NCBI GenBank assembly: GCA_028683355.1
Contig: JAQUIZ010000011.1
Location: 1 to 36,769, forward strand
From: Fermentimonas sp.
Lineage (GTDB): Bacteria; Bacteroidota; Bacteroidia; Bacteroidales; Dysgonomonadaceae
DNA: 36,769 bases
Direction of reading: 5' to 3'
This document shows, piece after piece, positions 25,602-33,643 of this stretch. The position numbers were made by a program, and so were the translations under genes. Under the pieces are notes generated by a model, which had not been told where the DNA came from, did not search any database, and worked only from the letters and a program-made list of their open reading frames with translations. The stretch's first letter is position 1. The number at the start of each line of letters is the position of its first letter.

Positions 25602-26597
25602 TTAAGGCACCTCAACTTTATTAAGTATTTCGCTGATAATCTCTTCAGAGGTTAAATTGTTTGCCTCTGCCTCGTATGTTAATCCAATACGATGGCGCAG
25701 CACATCATGGCAGACAGCACGAATATCCTCGGGAATTACATACCCGCGTCTCTTGATAAAGGCAAATGCTCTGGCAGCAAGAGCCAGGTTAATAGATGCG
25801 CGCGGAGATGCACCAAACTCTATCATATCTTTTAAATCCGGCATGCCGTACTGATCAGGGAAACGGGTTGCAAATACAATATCAACAATATATTTGCTAA
25901 TTTTTTCATCAATATAAACCTCACGAACAACTTTACGTGCATCCAGTATCTCTTGAGCGGAGACAACAGCCCCATTCGTTGTTATCGGCTCAAATATATT
26001 TCGCTGGATAATCTGCTTCTCCTCTTCTTTTGTTGGATATGATATAACTACTTTGAGCATGAAACGGTCAACCTGAGCTTCAGGCAAGGGATATGTTCCT
26101 TCCTGCTCTATAGGGTTTTGGGTAGCCATCACCAGAAATGGATTTGGTAGCTTATATGTTTGTTCACCTATCGTTACATTTCGTTCCTGCATAGCTTCAA
26201 GAAGAGCACTCTGCACTTTTGCGGGAGCACGGTTAATCTCGTCAGCAAGAACGAAATTCGCAAATACAGGTCCATGTTTAACCAGGAACTCCTCTTTGCG
26301 CTGACTGTATATCATTGTTCCGATAACGTCGGCAGGCAGAAGGTCGGGAGTAAATTGAATGCGGCTGTATTTAGCATCAATAAGCTGAGCCAGCGTTTTG
26401 ATTGCCAGTGTTTTCGCCAATCCGGGCACACCTTCCAGAAGAATATGACCGTCAGACAGTAAACCTATCAACAGTGATTCAACAAGATGTTTTTGCCCAA
26501 CTATAACTCTGTTCATCCCGGTTACCAGCGTCTGCACAAAGGCACTTTTTTGTTCAATTCTTTCGTTCAACTCTTTAATATCAACTGTTTGGCTCAT
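25602..26597 (-). CDS. MoxR family AAA+ ATPase
   Basis: A 331-residue AAA+ ATPase. Walker A is GVPGLAKT (56-63), Walker B VLADE (116-120), followed by INRAPAKVQSALLEAMQE (sensor region) and MATQNPIEQEGTYPLPEAQVDRF, which is diagnostic of the MRP/MoxR subgroup. The C-terminal lid runs from about 225 to 325. MoxR proteins act as chaperone-like ATPases that help mature or activate VWA-domain partners, which are encoded here downstream (DUF58, BatA, BatB). It is the first gene of the Bat operon, with a promoter box 38 nt ahead of its ATG. Confidence 0.95.
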   Translation of the reverse strand: MSQTVDIKELNERIEQKSAFVQTLVTGMNRVIVGQKHLVESLLIGLLSDGHILLEGVPGLAKTLAIKTLAQLIDAKYSRIQFTPDLLPADVIGTMIYSQRKEEFLVKHGPVFANFVLADEINRAPAKVQSALLEAMQERNVTIGEQTYKLPNPFLVMATQNPIEQEGTYPLPEAQVDRFMLKVVISYPTKEEEKQIIQRNIFEPITTNGAVVSAQEILDARKVVREVYIDEKISKYIVDIVFATRFPDQYGMPDLKDMIEFGASPRASINLALAARAFAFIKRRGYVIPEDIRAVCHDVLRHRIGLTYEAEANNLTSEEIISEILNKVEVP

Positions 26598-26635
26598 AAA
26601 ATTAATTGTTAAATGGATGTCTGTTTCACGAAATA

Positions 26636-26643
26636 CAAATTTA
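26636..26643 (-). promoter_or_regulatory. -7 promoter box of the MoxR-Bat operon
   Basis: TAAATTTG on the minus strand matches TAnnTTTG, 38 nt upstream of the moxR ATG. No other box is apparent within the operon, and the genes overlap or are separated by at most 24 bases. Confidence 0.62.
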
Positions 26644-26701
26644 GGAATGTTAAAGCGGTTTTATAAACATTTGTGGTTAAAAAAGTTTAAGTTAAAACAT
26701 A

Positions 26702-27409
26702 TCAGTATTCCATACCAAATACTTCAGCAAAAGCATCTTTCATTCTTTTAGAAACATCTTTCATATCAACTGCTCCGTTAAGCTCTTTTTCAATCGAAGT
26801 AACTCCTCTGTCGGTAAATCCGCAAGGATTGATATAATTAAAATATGACAGATCGGTATTAACATTAAGGGCAAGACCATGCATGGTAACAAACCTGCTG
26901 GCTTTGACTCCAATAGCACATATCTTACGTGCATTTGCAGGATCCTTTGCATCAATCCATACCCCCATGGCTTTATCATCTTTCTCACCATTAATGCCGA
27001 AATGCTTCAAGGTATTTATCACAACATCTTCCAGCATGGAGATATAGCTTTTTATACCAATCCTGTATTCCTCAAGGTCAATAATAGGGTAAGCAACTAA
27101 CTGACCGGGGCCATGATATGTTATATCACCGCCACGGTCAATTTCATGGAGGTCGATATTCTGACTATCACACACGGCTCTCGCTATTAGCAGATTTTGC
27201 CTGTTGCCACTTTTACCTATGGTGAATACATGCTCATGCTCACAGAAAAGAAGATATTGTTTCAGGCTATCGTTAGGGATAACTCCAATTGCCGGCTTGC
27301 TTCTTTTTTCAGTTTTCTCTTTGATAACTGAATCAAAGAGCTTCTGCTGGTAATCCCACGCCTCTTTATAACGTATTCGTCCAAGATCCTGAAATTCGAT
27401 CCTCTTCAT
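26702..27409 (-). CDS. lipB: Lipoyl(octanoyl) transferase
   Basis: A 235-residue enzyme that moves octanoate from acyl carrier protein to the lipoyl domains of oxo-acid dehydrogenase or glycine cleavage proteins. Motifs: RGGDITYHGPGQLVAYP (92-108), KICAIGVKASRFVTMHG (162-178, catalytic Lys169) and NPCGFTDRGVTS with catalytic Cys196. Length matches LipB. The ATG at 27409 is used; the frame also allows GTG at 27430. It follows lipA by 84 bases without a visible terminator or clear promoter box, so the two are probably co-transcribed and act in succession. Confidence 0.95.
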   Translation of the reverse strand: MKRIEFQDLGRIRYKEAWDYQQKLFDSVIKEKTEKRSKPAIGVIPNDSLKQYLLFCEHEHVFTIGKSGNRQNLLIARAVCDSQNIDLHEIDRGGDITYHGPGQLVAYPIIDLEEYRIGIKSYISMLEDVVINTLKHFGINGEKDDKAMGVWIDAKDPANARKICAIGVKASRFVTMHGLALNVNTDLSYFNYINPCGFTDRGVTSIEKELNGAVDMKDVSKRMKDAFAEVFGMEY

Positions 27410-27493
27410 TACATTTGTCAGGTCCTCCACTAAAATATTGCTTTAGATTTACTCAATTTTTTGTATAATCTTCTTACTGATACTCCGATTTAT

Positions 27494-28357
27494 TCAAATA
27501 TGCTTTTCAGCATGATAAGATGAACGAACAAGAGGACCACTTTCTACAAACTGAAAGCCCTTTTCCAGTCCTATTTCCCTGTATTTATTAAACTGTGCAG
27601 GCTTGACAAACTCTTTAACTGTCAGATGCTTTTTGGTTGGCTGCAGGTACTGTCCTATAGTAAGAACTTTACATCCAACACTGATAAGATCATCCATAGT
27701 CTGGATTACCTCGTCTTCATTTTCACCCAGACCAACCATAATGCCCGATTTAGGCTTTGCTTTTCCACTTTTTGCAATTGTCTCCAGTGTCTTCAGACTG
27801 GTATCATACTTTGCCCTGCTGCGAATTTTTGGTGTAAGCCTTCTCACCGTTTCCATATTATGCGATACTATATTTGGGCCTGAGTCAATCACCAGATTAA
27901 TATATTCCTCAATACCGTTAAAATCGGGAATCAGCGTTTCAATTGTCAGTTCCGGATTAACCTCCTTAACACGTTTTACTGTTGTTGCCCAGAAACCTGC
28001 ACCTCCATCCGGTAAATCGTCCCTGTCAACACTCGTAAGCACCGCGTGTTTCAGATTCATCTTCTTAATACTCTCTGCCAGTCGATCCGGTTCATCCCAG
28101 TCAACAATTCCCTGCGGACTCCCGGTCTTTACTGAACAAAACCTGCATGCACGTGTGCAGATATCTCCTAGAATCATAAATGTAGCTGTACCGCGACCCC
28201 AGCATTCCGACATATTCGGACATTTGCCGCTTACACAAATTGTATGTAGTTTTTTTCTTGCTATAACATCTTTAACGTTAAGGTACTCTTTTCCCTGAGG
28301 GAGTGAAATTTTCAGCCAATCAGGCTTTCTAGTCATTAGTTCCGGTTTATTTTCCAT
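27494..28357 (-). CDS. lipA: Lipoyl synthase
   Basis: A 287-residue radical SAM enzyme that inserts two sulfur atoms into protein-bound octanoyl groups to make lipoate. It has both clusters: auxiliary Cys41, Cys46, Cys52 (CVSGKCPNMSEC) and radical SAM Cys67, Cys71, Cys74 (CTRACRFC). The late serine that completes the auxiliary cluster is seen in the C-terminal GPLVRSSYHAE. Length normal. It works after LipB, encoded immediately downstream. The start at 28357 gives MENKPELM; an ATG seven codons later would also fit. It is divergent from tgt. Confidence 0.96.
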   Translation of the reverse strand: MENKPELMTRKPDWLKISLPQGKEYLNVKDVIARKKLHTICVSGKCPNMSECWGRGTATFMILGDICTRACRFCSVKTGSPQGIVDWDEPDRLAESIKKMNLKHAVLTSVDRDDLPDGGAGFWATTVKRVKEVNPELTIETLIPDFNGIEEYINLVIDSGPNIVSHNMETVRRLTPKIRSRAKYDTSLKTLETIAKSGKAKPKSGIMVGLGENEDEVIQTMDDLISVGCKVLTIGQYLQPTKKHLTVKEFVKPAQFNKYREIGLEKGFQFVESGPLVRSSYHAEKHI

Positions 28358-28379
28358 AATAATTAACTATGTTTATGTA

Positions 28380-28396
28380 CGTTGTAAAAAACAACG
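28380..28396 (-). promoter_or_regulatory. Hairpin in the lipA leader
   Basis: CGTTGT (28380-28385) and ACAACG (28391-28396) form a 6-bp perfect stem around five A/T bases, about 22 bases before the lipA ATG and downstream of its promoter box. No U-run follows, so it is not a terminator. A role is not known. Confidence 0.3.
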
Positions 28397-28429
28397 AAGT
28401 AATAAGTGATTTTAAAATGTAACTGTTGA

Positions 28430-28437
28430 CAAAAATA
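28430..28437 (-). promoter_or_regulatory. -7 promoter box of lipA
   Basis: TATTTTTG on the minus strand matches TAnnTTTG, 72 nt before the lipA ATG. This is the longest leader among the ordinary boxes in this window and contains a small hairpin. Confidence 0.5.
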
Positions 28438-28523
28438 GCATTTTATTCTACTATTCACTAATTCAAGCTAACTCATTGCATATTTTTAAATGGTTACTAT
28501 TCTATTTGTAACGTCAAAAACTT

Positions 28524-28531
28524 TATCTTTG
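28524..28531 (+). promoter_or_regulatory. -7 promoter box of tgt
   Basis: TATCTTTG matches TAnnTTTG, 29 nt upstream of the TTG start of tgt. Confidence 0.6.
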
Positions 28532-28560
28532 CCATTTAAACTCAACACAAAATAAGCGAA

Positions 28561-29691
28561 TTGGATTTCCAATTAATTCATACAGACTCAAAATCGAGTG
28601 CGAGAGCGGGACTTATTAAAACCGACCATGGTGAAATAGAGACTCCTGTCTTCATGCCTGTTGGTACAGTCGGCAGTGTAAAAGCCGTACATATCAACGA
28701 ACTGAAAGAAGATATCGGAGCCGAGATTATCCTTGGCAACACTTATCATCTCTATCTGAGGCCTGGGCTCGATATAATCAAAGGTGCAGGCGGTCTGCAC
28801 AAATTTAACAGCTGGAACAAACCGATGCTGACTGACAGTGGTGGTTTTCAGGTATTCTCTCTTTCAGAAAATAGAAAACTCACCGAGGAGGGTGCTAAAT
28901 TCAGATCTCATATAGACGGCTCAAAGCACTTCTTCACTCCGGAGAAGGTGATTGATATCCAGCGCATAATAGGTGCTGATATTATTATGGCTTTCGATGA
29001 ATGTACTCCCGGTGATGCGGATTATGCATATGCAAAAGAATCACTGGAGCTTACAGAACGGTGGCTGGACAGGTGCATTAAACGTTTCGATGAGACTGAG
29101 TGTCCTTATGGACATAAACAATCTCTGTTTCCTATAGCACAGGGTTGTGTGTACCCCGATCTTCGACGTCGTGCTGCAGAGAATATTGCTGCCATAGGTG
29201 CTGAAGGTAATGCTATAGGAGGACTTGCCGTGGGTGAGCCTACAGAGAAAATGTATGAAATGGTTGAACTCGTTAATGAAATACTGCCTAAAGATAAACC
29301 ACGATACCTGATGGGTGTGGGAAAACCTGAAAATATGCTTGAAGCAATAGAAAGGGGCGTGGATATGTTTGACTGTATTATGCCTACACGTAATGGTCGT
29401 AATGGTCAGATCTTCACAAAGCAGGGCATTATGAATATGCGTAACGAGAAATGGAAAAACGATTTCTCACCTATCGAGGAGGATGGCGCCTCTTATGTCG
29501 ATACACTTTACAGCAAGGCCTACCTTCGTCACCTTATCAACAGTAACGAAATACTGGGCTTGCAGATTGCATCAATTCACAATCTGGCCTTTTATATCTG
29601 GCTTATGAAAGAGGCCAGAAAGCATATAATTGATGGTACATTTTCTCTATGGAAACCGGGTATGGTGGAAAACGTGACTCGCCGGTTATAA
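28561..29691 (+). CDS. tgt: tRNA-guanine transglycosylase
   Basis: A 376-residue enzyme that swaps guanine 34 of Asp, Asn, His and Tyr tRNAs for preQ1 in queuosine synthesis. Motifs: FMPVGTVGSVKAV, LTDSGGFQVFSL (substrate aspartate), MAFDECTPGDADYAYA, PIAQGCVYPDLR, GGLAVGEP and DMFDCIMPTRNGRNG with the nucleophilic aspartate. The start is TTG at 28561: an in-frame TAA at 28537-28539 blocks extension, and the next ATG would cut into the conserved core. Oddly, the zinc site C-x-C-x2-C is missing: the matching positions are Gly309, Ser311 and Asp314, while the histidine (His340 in SIHNLAFY) is kept. The flanking YSKAYLRHL is conserved, so the frame is sound. Confidence 0.93.
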   Translation: MDFQLIHTDSKSSARAGLIKTDHGEIETPVFMPVGTVGSVKAVHINELKEDIGAEIILGNTYHLYLRPGLDIIKGAGGLHKFNSWNKPMLTDSGGFQVFSLSENRKLTEEGAKFRSHIDGSKHFFTPEKVIDIQRIIGADIIMAFDECTPGDADYAYAKESLELTERWLDRCIKRFDETECPYGHKQSLFPIAQGCVYPDLRRRAAENIAAIGAEGNAIGGLAVGEPTEKMYEMVELVNEILPKDKPRYLMGVGKPENMLEAIERGVDMFDCIMPTRNGRNGQIFTKQGIMNMRNEKWKNDFSPIEEDGASYVDTLYSKAYLRHLINSNEILGLQIASIHNLAFYIWLMKEARKHIIDGTFSLWKPGMVENVTRRL

Positions 29692-29707
29692 TAACTGTGA
29701 TTCTTTA

Positions 29708-29715
29708 TACCTTTG
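29708..29715 (+). promoter_or_regulatory. -7 promoter box of the LptF/LptG gene
   Basis: TACCTTTG matches TAnnTTTG, 20 nt upstream of the ATG at 29736 and just after the tgt stop, so the permease gene may be transcribed independently. Confidence 0.55.
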
Positions 29716-29735
29716 GAGTGAATATTAGATATTGA

Positions 29736-30839
29736 ATGAAAAGAGATAACGATTTTTTCAGAATAGGTCGACTGGACTGGTACATAATCAAGAAGTTCCT
29801 GGGAACATTTGTTTTCATGATCGCTCTGATTATTTCCATCGCAGTGGTATTCGACATCAATGAAAAGATCGATAAATTCATGTCAAACAATGCTACTTTT
29901 CAGGGTATTGTATTCGACTACTATCTCAATTTTATACCGTATTATACCAACCTGTTCAGTCCGTTGTTTGTTTTTCTTGCTGTTATCTATTTCACATCTA
30001 AAATGGCTAACAACTCAGAAATCATTGCCATACTTTCCAATGGCATCAGCTTCAGACGATTATTGAAGCCTTACATGATTTCCGCTTTTATTATTGCCAT
30101 CTTTACATTTGTTTTCGGAAGTTTTATTATCCCTCCTGCAAATGCAACACGTATTGAATTTGAGCAAACTTATGTCGACCCGAGAAAGAGAAAAACCGGC
30201 GACAGAGATATACAGTTTAAGGTGGGTCCGGGTACAATCGTATATTTTGACAACTTCGACCTGGCAAGTAACACTGGCTATAACTTTTCTATGGATCATT
30301 TTAATGATCTTGAACTTGACTCAAGGCTTACTGCTCAGTCCATACGCTACGATTCGGCATATAAATGGACAATCCGCAACTACCAGATTCGCGACTTTGA
30401 TGGGATACACGAAAAAATCACAACCGGCAGTTCTATTGACACCACACTACAGATTGTACCAAACGACTTCATAATCGCCGGTTCAGATCAGCAAATGATG
30501 ACCTCTCCTCAATTGCGAAACTATATTAAGAGCCAGAAAGAACGAGGGATGGGAAACATACAGCCATTCCAGATTGAATACCATTCACGTATTGCGATGG
30601 TTTTTTCTGCCTTCATCTTAACTATAATAGGTGCTTCTCTTTCAGCACGCAAGGTAAAAGGTGGCATGGGCCTCAATATCGGTATCGGTCTGGCATTAAG
30701 TATGGCTTATATACTGTTTATGACTGTAAGTTCAACTTTTGCTGTAAAAGGCAATATGAGTCCCTTTGTTGCTGCCTGGATCCCTAATATCATTTTTAGC
30801 GGGATTGCATTCTACCTTTACAAAAGAGCTCCAAATTAA
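29736..30839 (+). CDS. LptF/LptG family permease (YjgP/YjgQ)
   Basis: A 367-residue inner-membrane protein with six likely membrane spans: three N-terminal (about 22-40, 62-86, 110-133), a periplasmic beta-jellyroll region (about 140-285) and three C-terminal (about 292-312, 315-335, 343-362). Family marks: LDWYIIKKFLGTF at the start, the FSPLFVFLAVIYFTSKMANNSEIIAILSNG segment (72-103) and SARKVKGGMGLNIGIGLALSMAY near the end. LptF and LptG form the membrane part of the ABC machine that lifts LPS from the inner membrane. Whether this copy is LptF or LptG cannot be told without a second copy to compare. Confidence 0.92.
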   Translation: MKRDNDFFRIGRLDWYIIKKFLGTFVFMIALIISIAVVFDINEKIDKFMSNNATFQGIVFDYYLNFIPYYTNLFSPLFVFLAVIYFTSKMANNSEIIAILSNGISFRRLLKPYMISAFIIAIFTFVFGSFIIPPANATRIEFEQTYVDPRKRKTGDRDIQFKVGPGTIVYFDNFDLASNTGYNFSMDHFNDLELDSRLTAQSIRYDSAYKWTIRNYQIRDFDGIHEKITTGSSIDTTLQIVPNDFIIAGSDQQMMTSPQLRNYIKSQKERGMGNIQPFQIEYHSRIAMVFSAFILTIIGASLSARKVKGGMGLNIGIGLALSMAYILFMTVSSTFAVKGNMSPFVAAWIPNIIFSGIAFYLYKRAPN

Positions 30840-30923
30840 CAAGAGTGTTGTGATTTCACTATAAATATTATACTGATTGGTGAAAAGGTTAAACTAATTG
30901 GGTAAAAAAAACGTCTGATTATT

Positions 30924-31733
30924 ATGAAAAGAAATATATTAATACTGATTTTACTGGTAGGCGCAACCATGCTAAAAGCGCAGGCAAACTATCCTGTTAT
31001 TGTTATTGAAACTAATTACGGCACTATGAGGGCAATTCTGTATGATGATACGCCTGTACATAGTGAACATTATCTCAAACTGATTAAAGAGGGATATTTC
31101 GATGGTACACTTTTCCACAGAGTGGTAAAAAACTTTGTTATCCAGGGAGGTGCGCAAGATTCACGAAATGCTCCTGCAGGAATTCAGATAGGAAGCGGTC
31201 GCTCAGACATGGAAATTATGCCTGAGTTCCGTGAAAACAGGGTGCATAAAAAAGGAGCTCTTGCAGCTCCCAGAAAAGGAGATAAGGAAAATCCCCAAAA
31301 GAAGTCCGACGGATCTCAGATTTATATTGTGCACGGACAAAAATATACAGAAGGCCGACTTGACACCATGGAGATGGTTGTAAATGTTCCAATCAAAAAT
31401 GAGCTTATAAGAACATATTATAGTCCGCACAAAAGCAAACTGGACAGCCTGGCTAAACTCGGCGAGAGACAAGCATTTAATAATCTCCTGGATTCAACGC
31501 TGAATATTGTTGATTCTCTTTATGCTATAGCTCCCGGAAAATTCATATGGCCCAAAGATGTTAAAGAGGCATACTCATCAGTTGGCGGAGTGCATCACCT
31601 TGATGGTGAATATACTGTTTTCGGTGAAGTTACAGAAGGGATGGATGTTATCGATAAGATAGCAGCACTTTCAGTTGACGAGAGAAGCCGCCCGACTAAT
31701 GATGCAAAAATTATAAGAATCTACATTGAGTAG
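30924..31733 (+). CDS. Exported cyclophilin-type peptidyl-prolyl isomerase
   Basis: A 269-residue protein with a signal peptide (about 1-20). The cyclophilin core is evident: VIVIETNYGTMRAILYDDTPVHSEHYLKL at the start, FHRVVKNFVIQGG (64-76, with the catalytic Arg) and HLDGEYTVFGEVTEGMDVIDKI (225-246). Between SQIYIVHG (131-138) and the HLDGEYTVFG strand lies an extra charged helical stretch of about 80 residues (139-222) that typical cyclophilins lack. The enzyme should act on proline bonds of proteins in the periplasm. A long-stem terminator follows. It is separated from lptF/G by 84 bases without a clear promoter box. Confidence 0.92.
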   Translation: MKRNILILILLVGATMLKAQANYPVIVIETNYGTMRAILYDDTPVHSEHYLKLIKEGYFDGTLFHRVVKNFVIQGGAQDSRNAPAGIQIGSGRSDMEIMPEFRENRVHKKGALAAPRKGDKENPQKKSDGSQIYIVHGQKYTEGRLDTMEMVVNVPIKNELIRTYYSPHKSKLDSLAKLGERQAFNNLLDSTLNIVDSLYAIAPGKFIWPKDVKEAYSSVGGVHHLDGEYTVFGEVTEGMDVIDKIAALSVDERSRPTNDAKIIRIYIE

Positions 31734-31746
31734 ATCACGATATTAA

Positions 31747-31785
31747 ACAAAATAATCTAACCGAGTGGTTAGATTATTTTGTCAT
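31747..31785. terminator. Long-stem terminator between convergent genes
   Basis: A 16-bp perfect inverted repeat (31747-31762 with 31767-31782) around a GAGT loop. The stem base is A/T-rich, so U-rich RNA follows in both directions. It ends the isomerase transcript and, from the other side, the pheA-tyrA operon. Confidence 0.85.
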
Positions 31786-31791
31786 CTTTAA

Positions 31792-32565
31792 TTACTCAAT
31801 ATTCTTCCTGACCTCAGTCAAAAAACCCTTCATTCGCTGAGAGTCTTTATTGTCTATAATATCAATCAGCTCCTTAAGCTTTTCACGGATCTGTTCAACC
31901 TGACCCGATGTATAAGGGTTGAAAAGTATTTCTGTAAGCAAGAAATCATCCTCCGAAAGCAAACCCTGTGCAATATTCATGTGTCGCTTAAAAGTAGTGC
32001 CCGGTGCATCCTGATGCTTCATCACAGAGGCAAATACCAGTGTTGAGGCAAACGGTATAGACAAAGAGTAAGCAATTGTCTCATCATGCTGCTTAAACGA
32101 ATATTCAAATACGTTTAGTTTCAATCCATTATAAAGATCCCTGAAGAACACTTTTCCCAAATGTGATGACTCAGTAATAATTATTGCACTTTGAGTACTC
32201 AGATCACTCAAACTTGCAAACGTAGGTCCGAACATAGGGTGTGTAGAAACAAAAGGACGGCCGCATTTACCGTAAAACTCTTCAAGTCCCGTTTTCACCG
32301 AAGCTATATCACTTAGTATACAGTTTTCAGGAAGATAATCCATCACATTATTAAATGCCTCAATAGTGTATTTCAGCGTTGCAGCATTTATAACCAGTTC
32401 CGGCGCAAACTCTTTCAGATCAGCAGGATTAGTCATCCTCTGTGTGTTATAGATAAATCTCAGCTTTTTGGGATCGGTATCCAGAACAGCAACTTCATGG
32501 TCAAAGCTAAGTACATCAGCAAAGAATGAGCCCATTTTCCCAGCCCCTAGAATTAATATTTTCAT
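31792..32565 (-). CDS. tyrA: Prephenate dehydrogenase
   Basis: A 257-residue NAD(P)-dependent enzyme that oxidatively decarboxylates prephenate to 4-hydroxyphenylpyruvate, the committed tyrosine step. The dinucleotide-binding GAGKMG is at 7-12 with Asp30 at the end of strand 2, and the prephenate-site segment STHPMFGP at 107-114. It is shorter than chorismate mutase fusions such as E. coli TyrA and lacks an ACT domain, so allosteric tyrosine control through such a domain is not expected. It overlaps the DAHP synthase gene by 4 bases (ATGA) and is the last gene of the aromatic operon. Confidence 0.93.
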   Translation of the reverse strand: MKILILGAGKMGSFFADVLSFDHEVAVLDTDPKKLRFIYNTQRMTNPADLKEFAPELVINAATLKYTIEAFNNVMDYLPENCILSDIASVKTGLEEFYGKCGRPFVSTHPMFGPTFASLSDLSTQSAIIITESSHLGKVFFRDLYNGLKLNVFEYSFKQHDETIAYSLSIPFASTLVFASVMKHQDAPGTTFKRHMNIAQGLLSEDDFLLTEILFNPYTSGQVEQIREKLKELIDIIDNKDSQRMKGFLTEVRKNIE

Positions 32566-33632
32566 TTCTTCTCCCTTTCCATAATCACCATCTGCTGTCT
32601 AACAGATTCAGAGTGAATAGCCTCAAGCACCTTTTTTACGAACTCGCCCGACATCTCCATTCTCTCTCCCTGATATGCACGGTCGGTCAGAATCTGATCA
32701 TATCTCTGTGTCTGCAAAATAGGCATATCATGTTCAAGCTTGTAATGACCTATCTCTCTGGATACACGCATTCTCTTAGCCAGAAGCTGCAACAGTTCAT
32801 TATCCAGATCATCAATTTGTCCACGCAGTACAGATAAATCTTCTGTTGTCTGTACAGTATCACGAATAACTATTCTGTTCAGAATATCTTTAAGTGCAGC
32901 AGGTGTAATTTGCTGATCCTTATCGCTCCATGCCTCATCAGGCGAGCAGTGTGTTTCTACTATCAGTCCTGTATAATTCAGGTCCATAGCCTGCTGACTA
33001 AGCTTGAATATCAGATCGCGACTACCGCCAATATGACTTGGATCGCAAAGAATTGGCAGTGTTGGGAATCTGCGCTTCAGCTCAATAGGAATATGCCATT
33101 GAGGAAGATTACGGTAAACAGTTTTATCGGTTGTACTGAATCCGCGGTGAATCACACCCAGCTTTTTTATTCCTGCATTATATAGTCGTTCCAGTGCACC
33201 TATCCACAGTTCCAGATCAGGGTTTACAGGGTTTTTAATCAATACCGGTATATCAACGCCTTTTAAGGTATCAGCAATCTCCTGAACGGCAAATGGGTTG
33301 GCTGCCGTACGTGCGCCAATCCACAGCAGGTCGATACCATACTTCAGAGCTTCATAAACATGCTTTTCTGTTGCAACCTCTGTGGCTGTGTACATACCTG
33401 TCTCTTTTTCAGCCTCTTTCATCCATTTCAAGGCTTCACTTCCGACACCTTCAAAACCGCCCGGCTTTGTTCTTGGCTTCCATACTCCTGCTCTGAATAT
33501 TTTAATCCCGTCAGCAGCAAGCTGTTTTGCGGTAGTCATTACCTGATCTTCCGTTTCAGCGCTGCAAGGACCGGCGATAACCAGCGGCCTTTTAGCATCT
33601 ATCCCAGGTAATAAAATTGATTCAAATTCCAT
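32562..33632 (-). CDS. aroF: DAHP synthase / chorismate mutase fusion
   Basis: A 356-residue bifunctional enzyme. Residues 1-255 are a class I 3-deoxy-7-phosphoheptulonate synthase of the AroA-beta/KdsA-like type, with AGPCSAE (20-26), FRAGVWKPRTKPGGFEG (46-62), WIGARTA and CDPSHIGG (196-203). Residues about 264-345 are an AroQ-type chorismate mutase (LSVLRGQIDDLDNELLQLLAKRMRVSREIG). It therefore makes the first dedicated shikimate metabolite and also converts chorismate to prephenate, feeding both TyrA and PheA. The fused mutase probably gives feedback sensitivity, as in other such fusions. The gene starts 11 bases after the aminotransferase and overlaps tyrA. The symbol follows common Bacteroidales usage. 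Confidence 0.93.
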   Translation of the reverse strand: MEFESILLPGIDAKRPLVIAGPCSAETEDQVMTTAKQLAADGIKIFRAGVWKPRTKPGGFEGVGSEALKWMKEAEKETGMYTATEVATEKHVYEALKYGIDLLWIGARTAANPFAVQEIADTLKGVDIPVLIKNPVNPDLELWIGALERLYNAGIKKLGVIHRGFSTTDKTVYRNLPQWHIPIELKRRFPTLPILCDPSHIGGSRDLIFKLSQQAMDLNYTGLIVETHCSPDEAWSDKDQQITPAALKDILNRIVIRDTVQTTEDLSVLRGQIDDLDNELLQLLAKRMRVSREIGHYKLEHDMPILQTQRYDQILTDRAYQGERMEMSGEFVKKVLEAIHSESVRQQMVIMEREKK

Positions 33633-33643
33633 ATCTTTATTCT

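Noticed and set aside
27603..28298. A 231-codon plus-strand open frame opposite lipA
   Set aside because: It mirrors lipA, whose iron-sulfur motifs are intact; the translation looks like random Ser/Ile-rich sequence.
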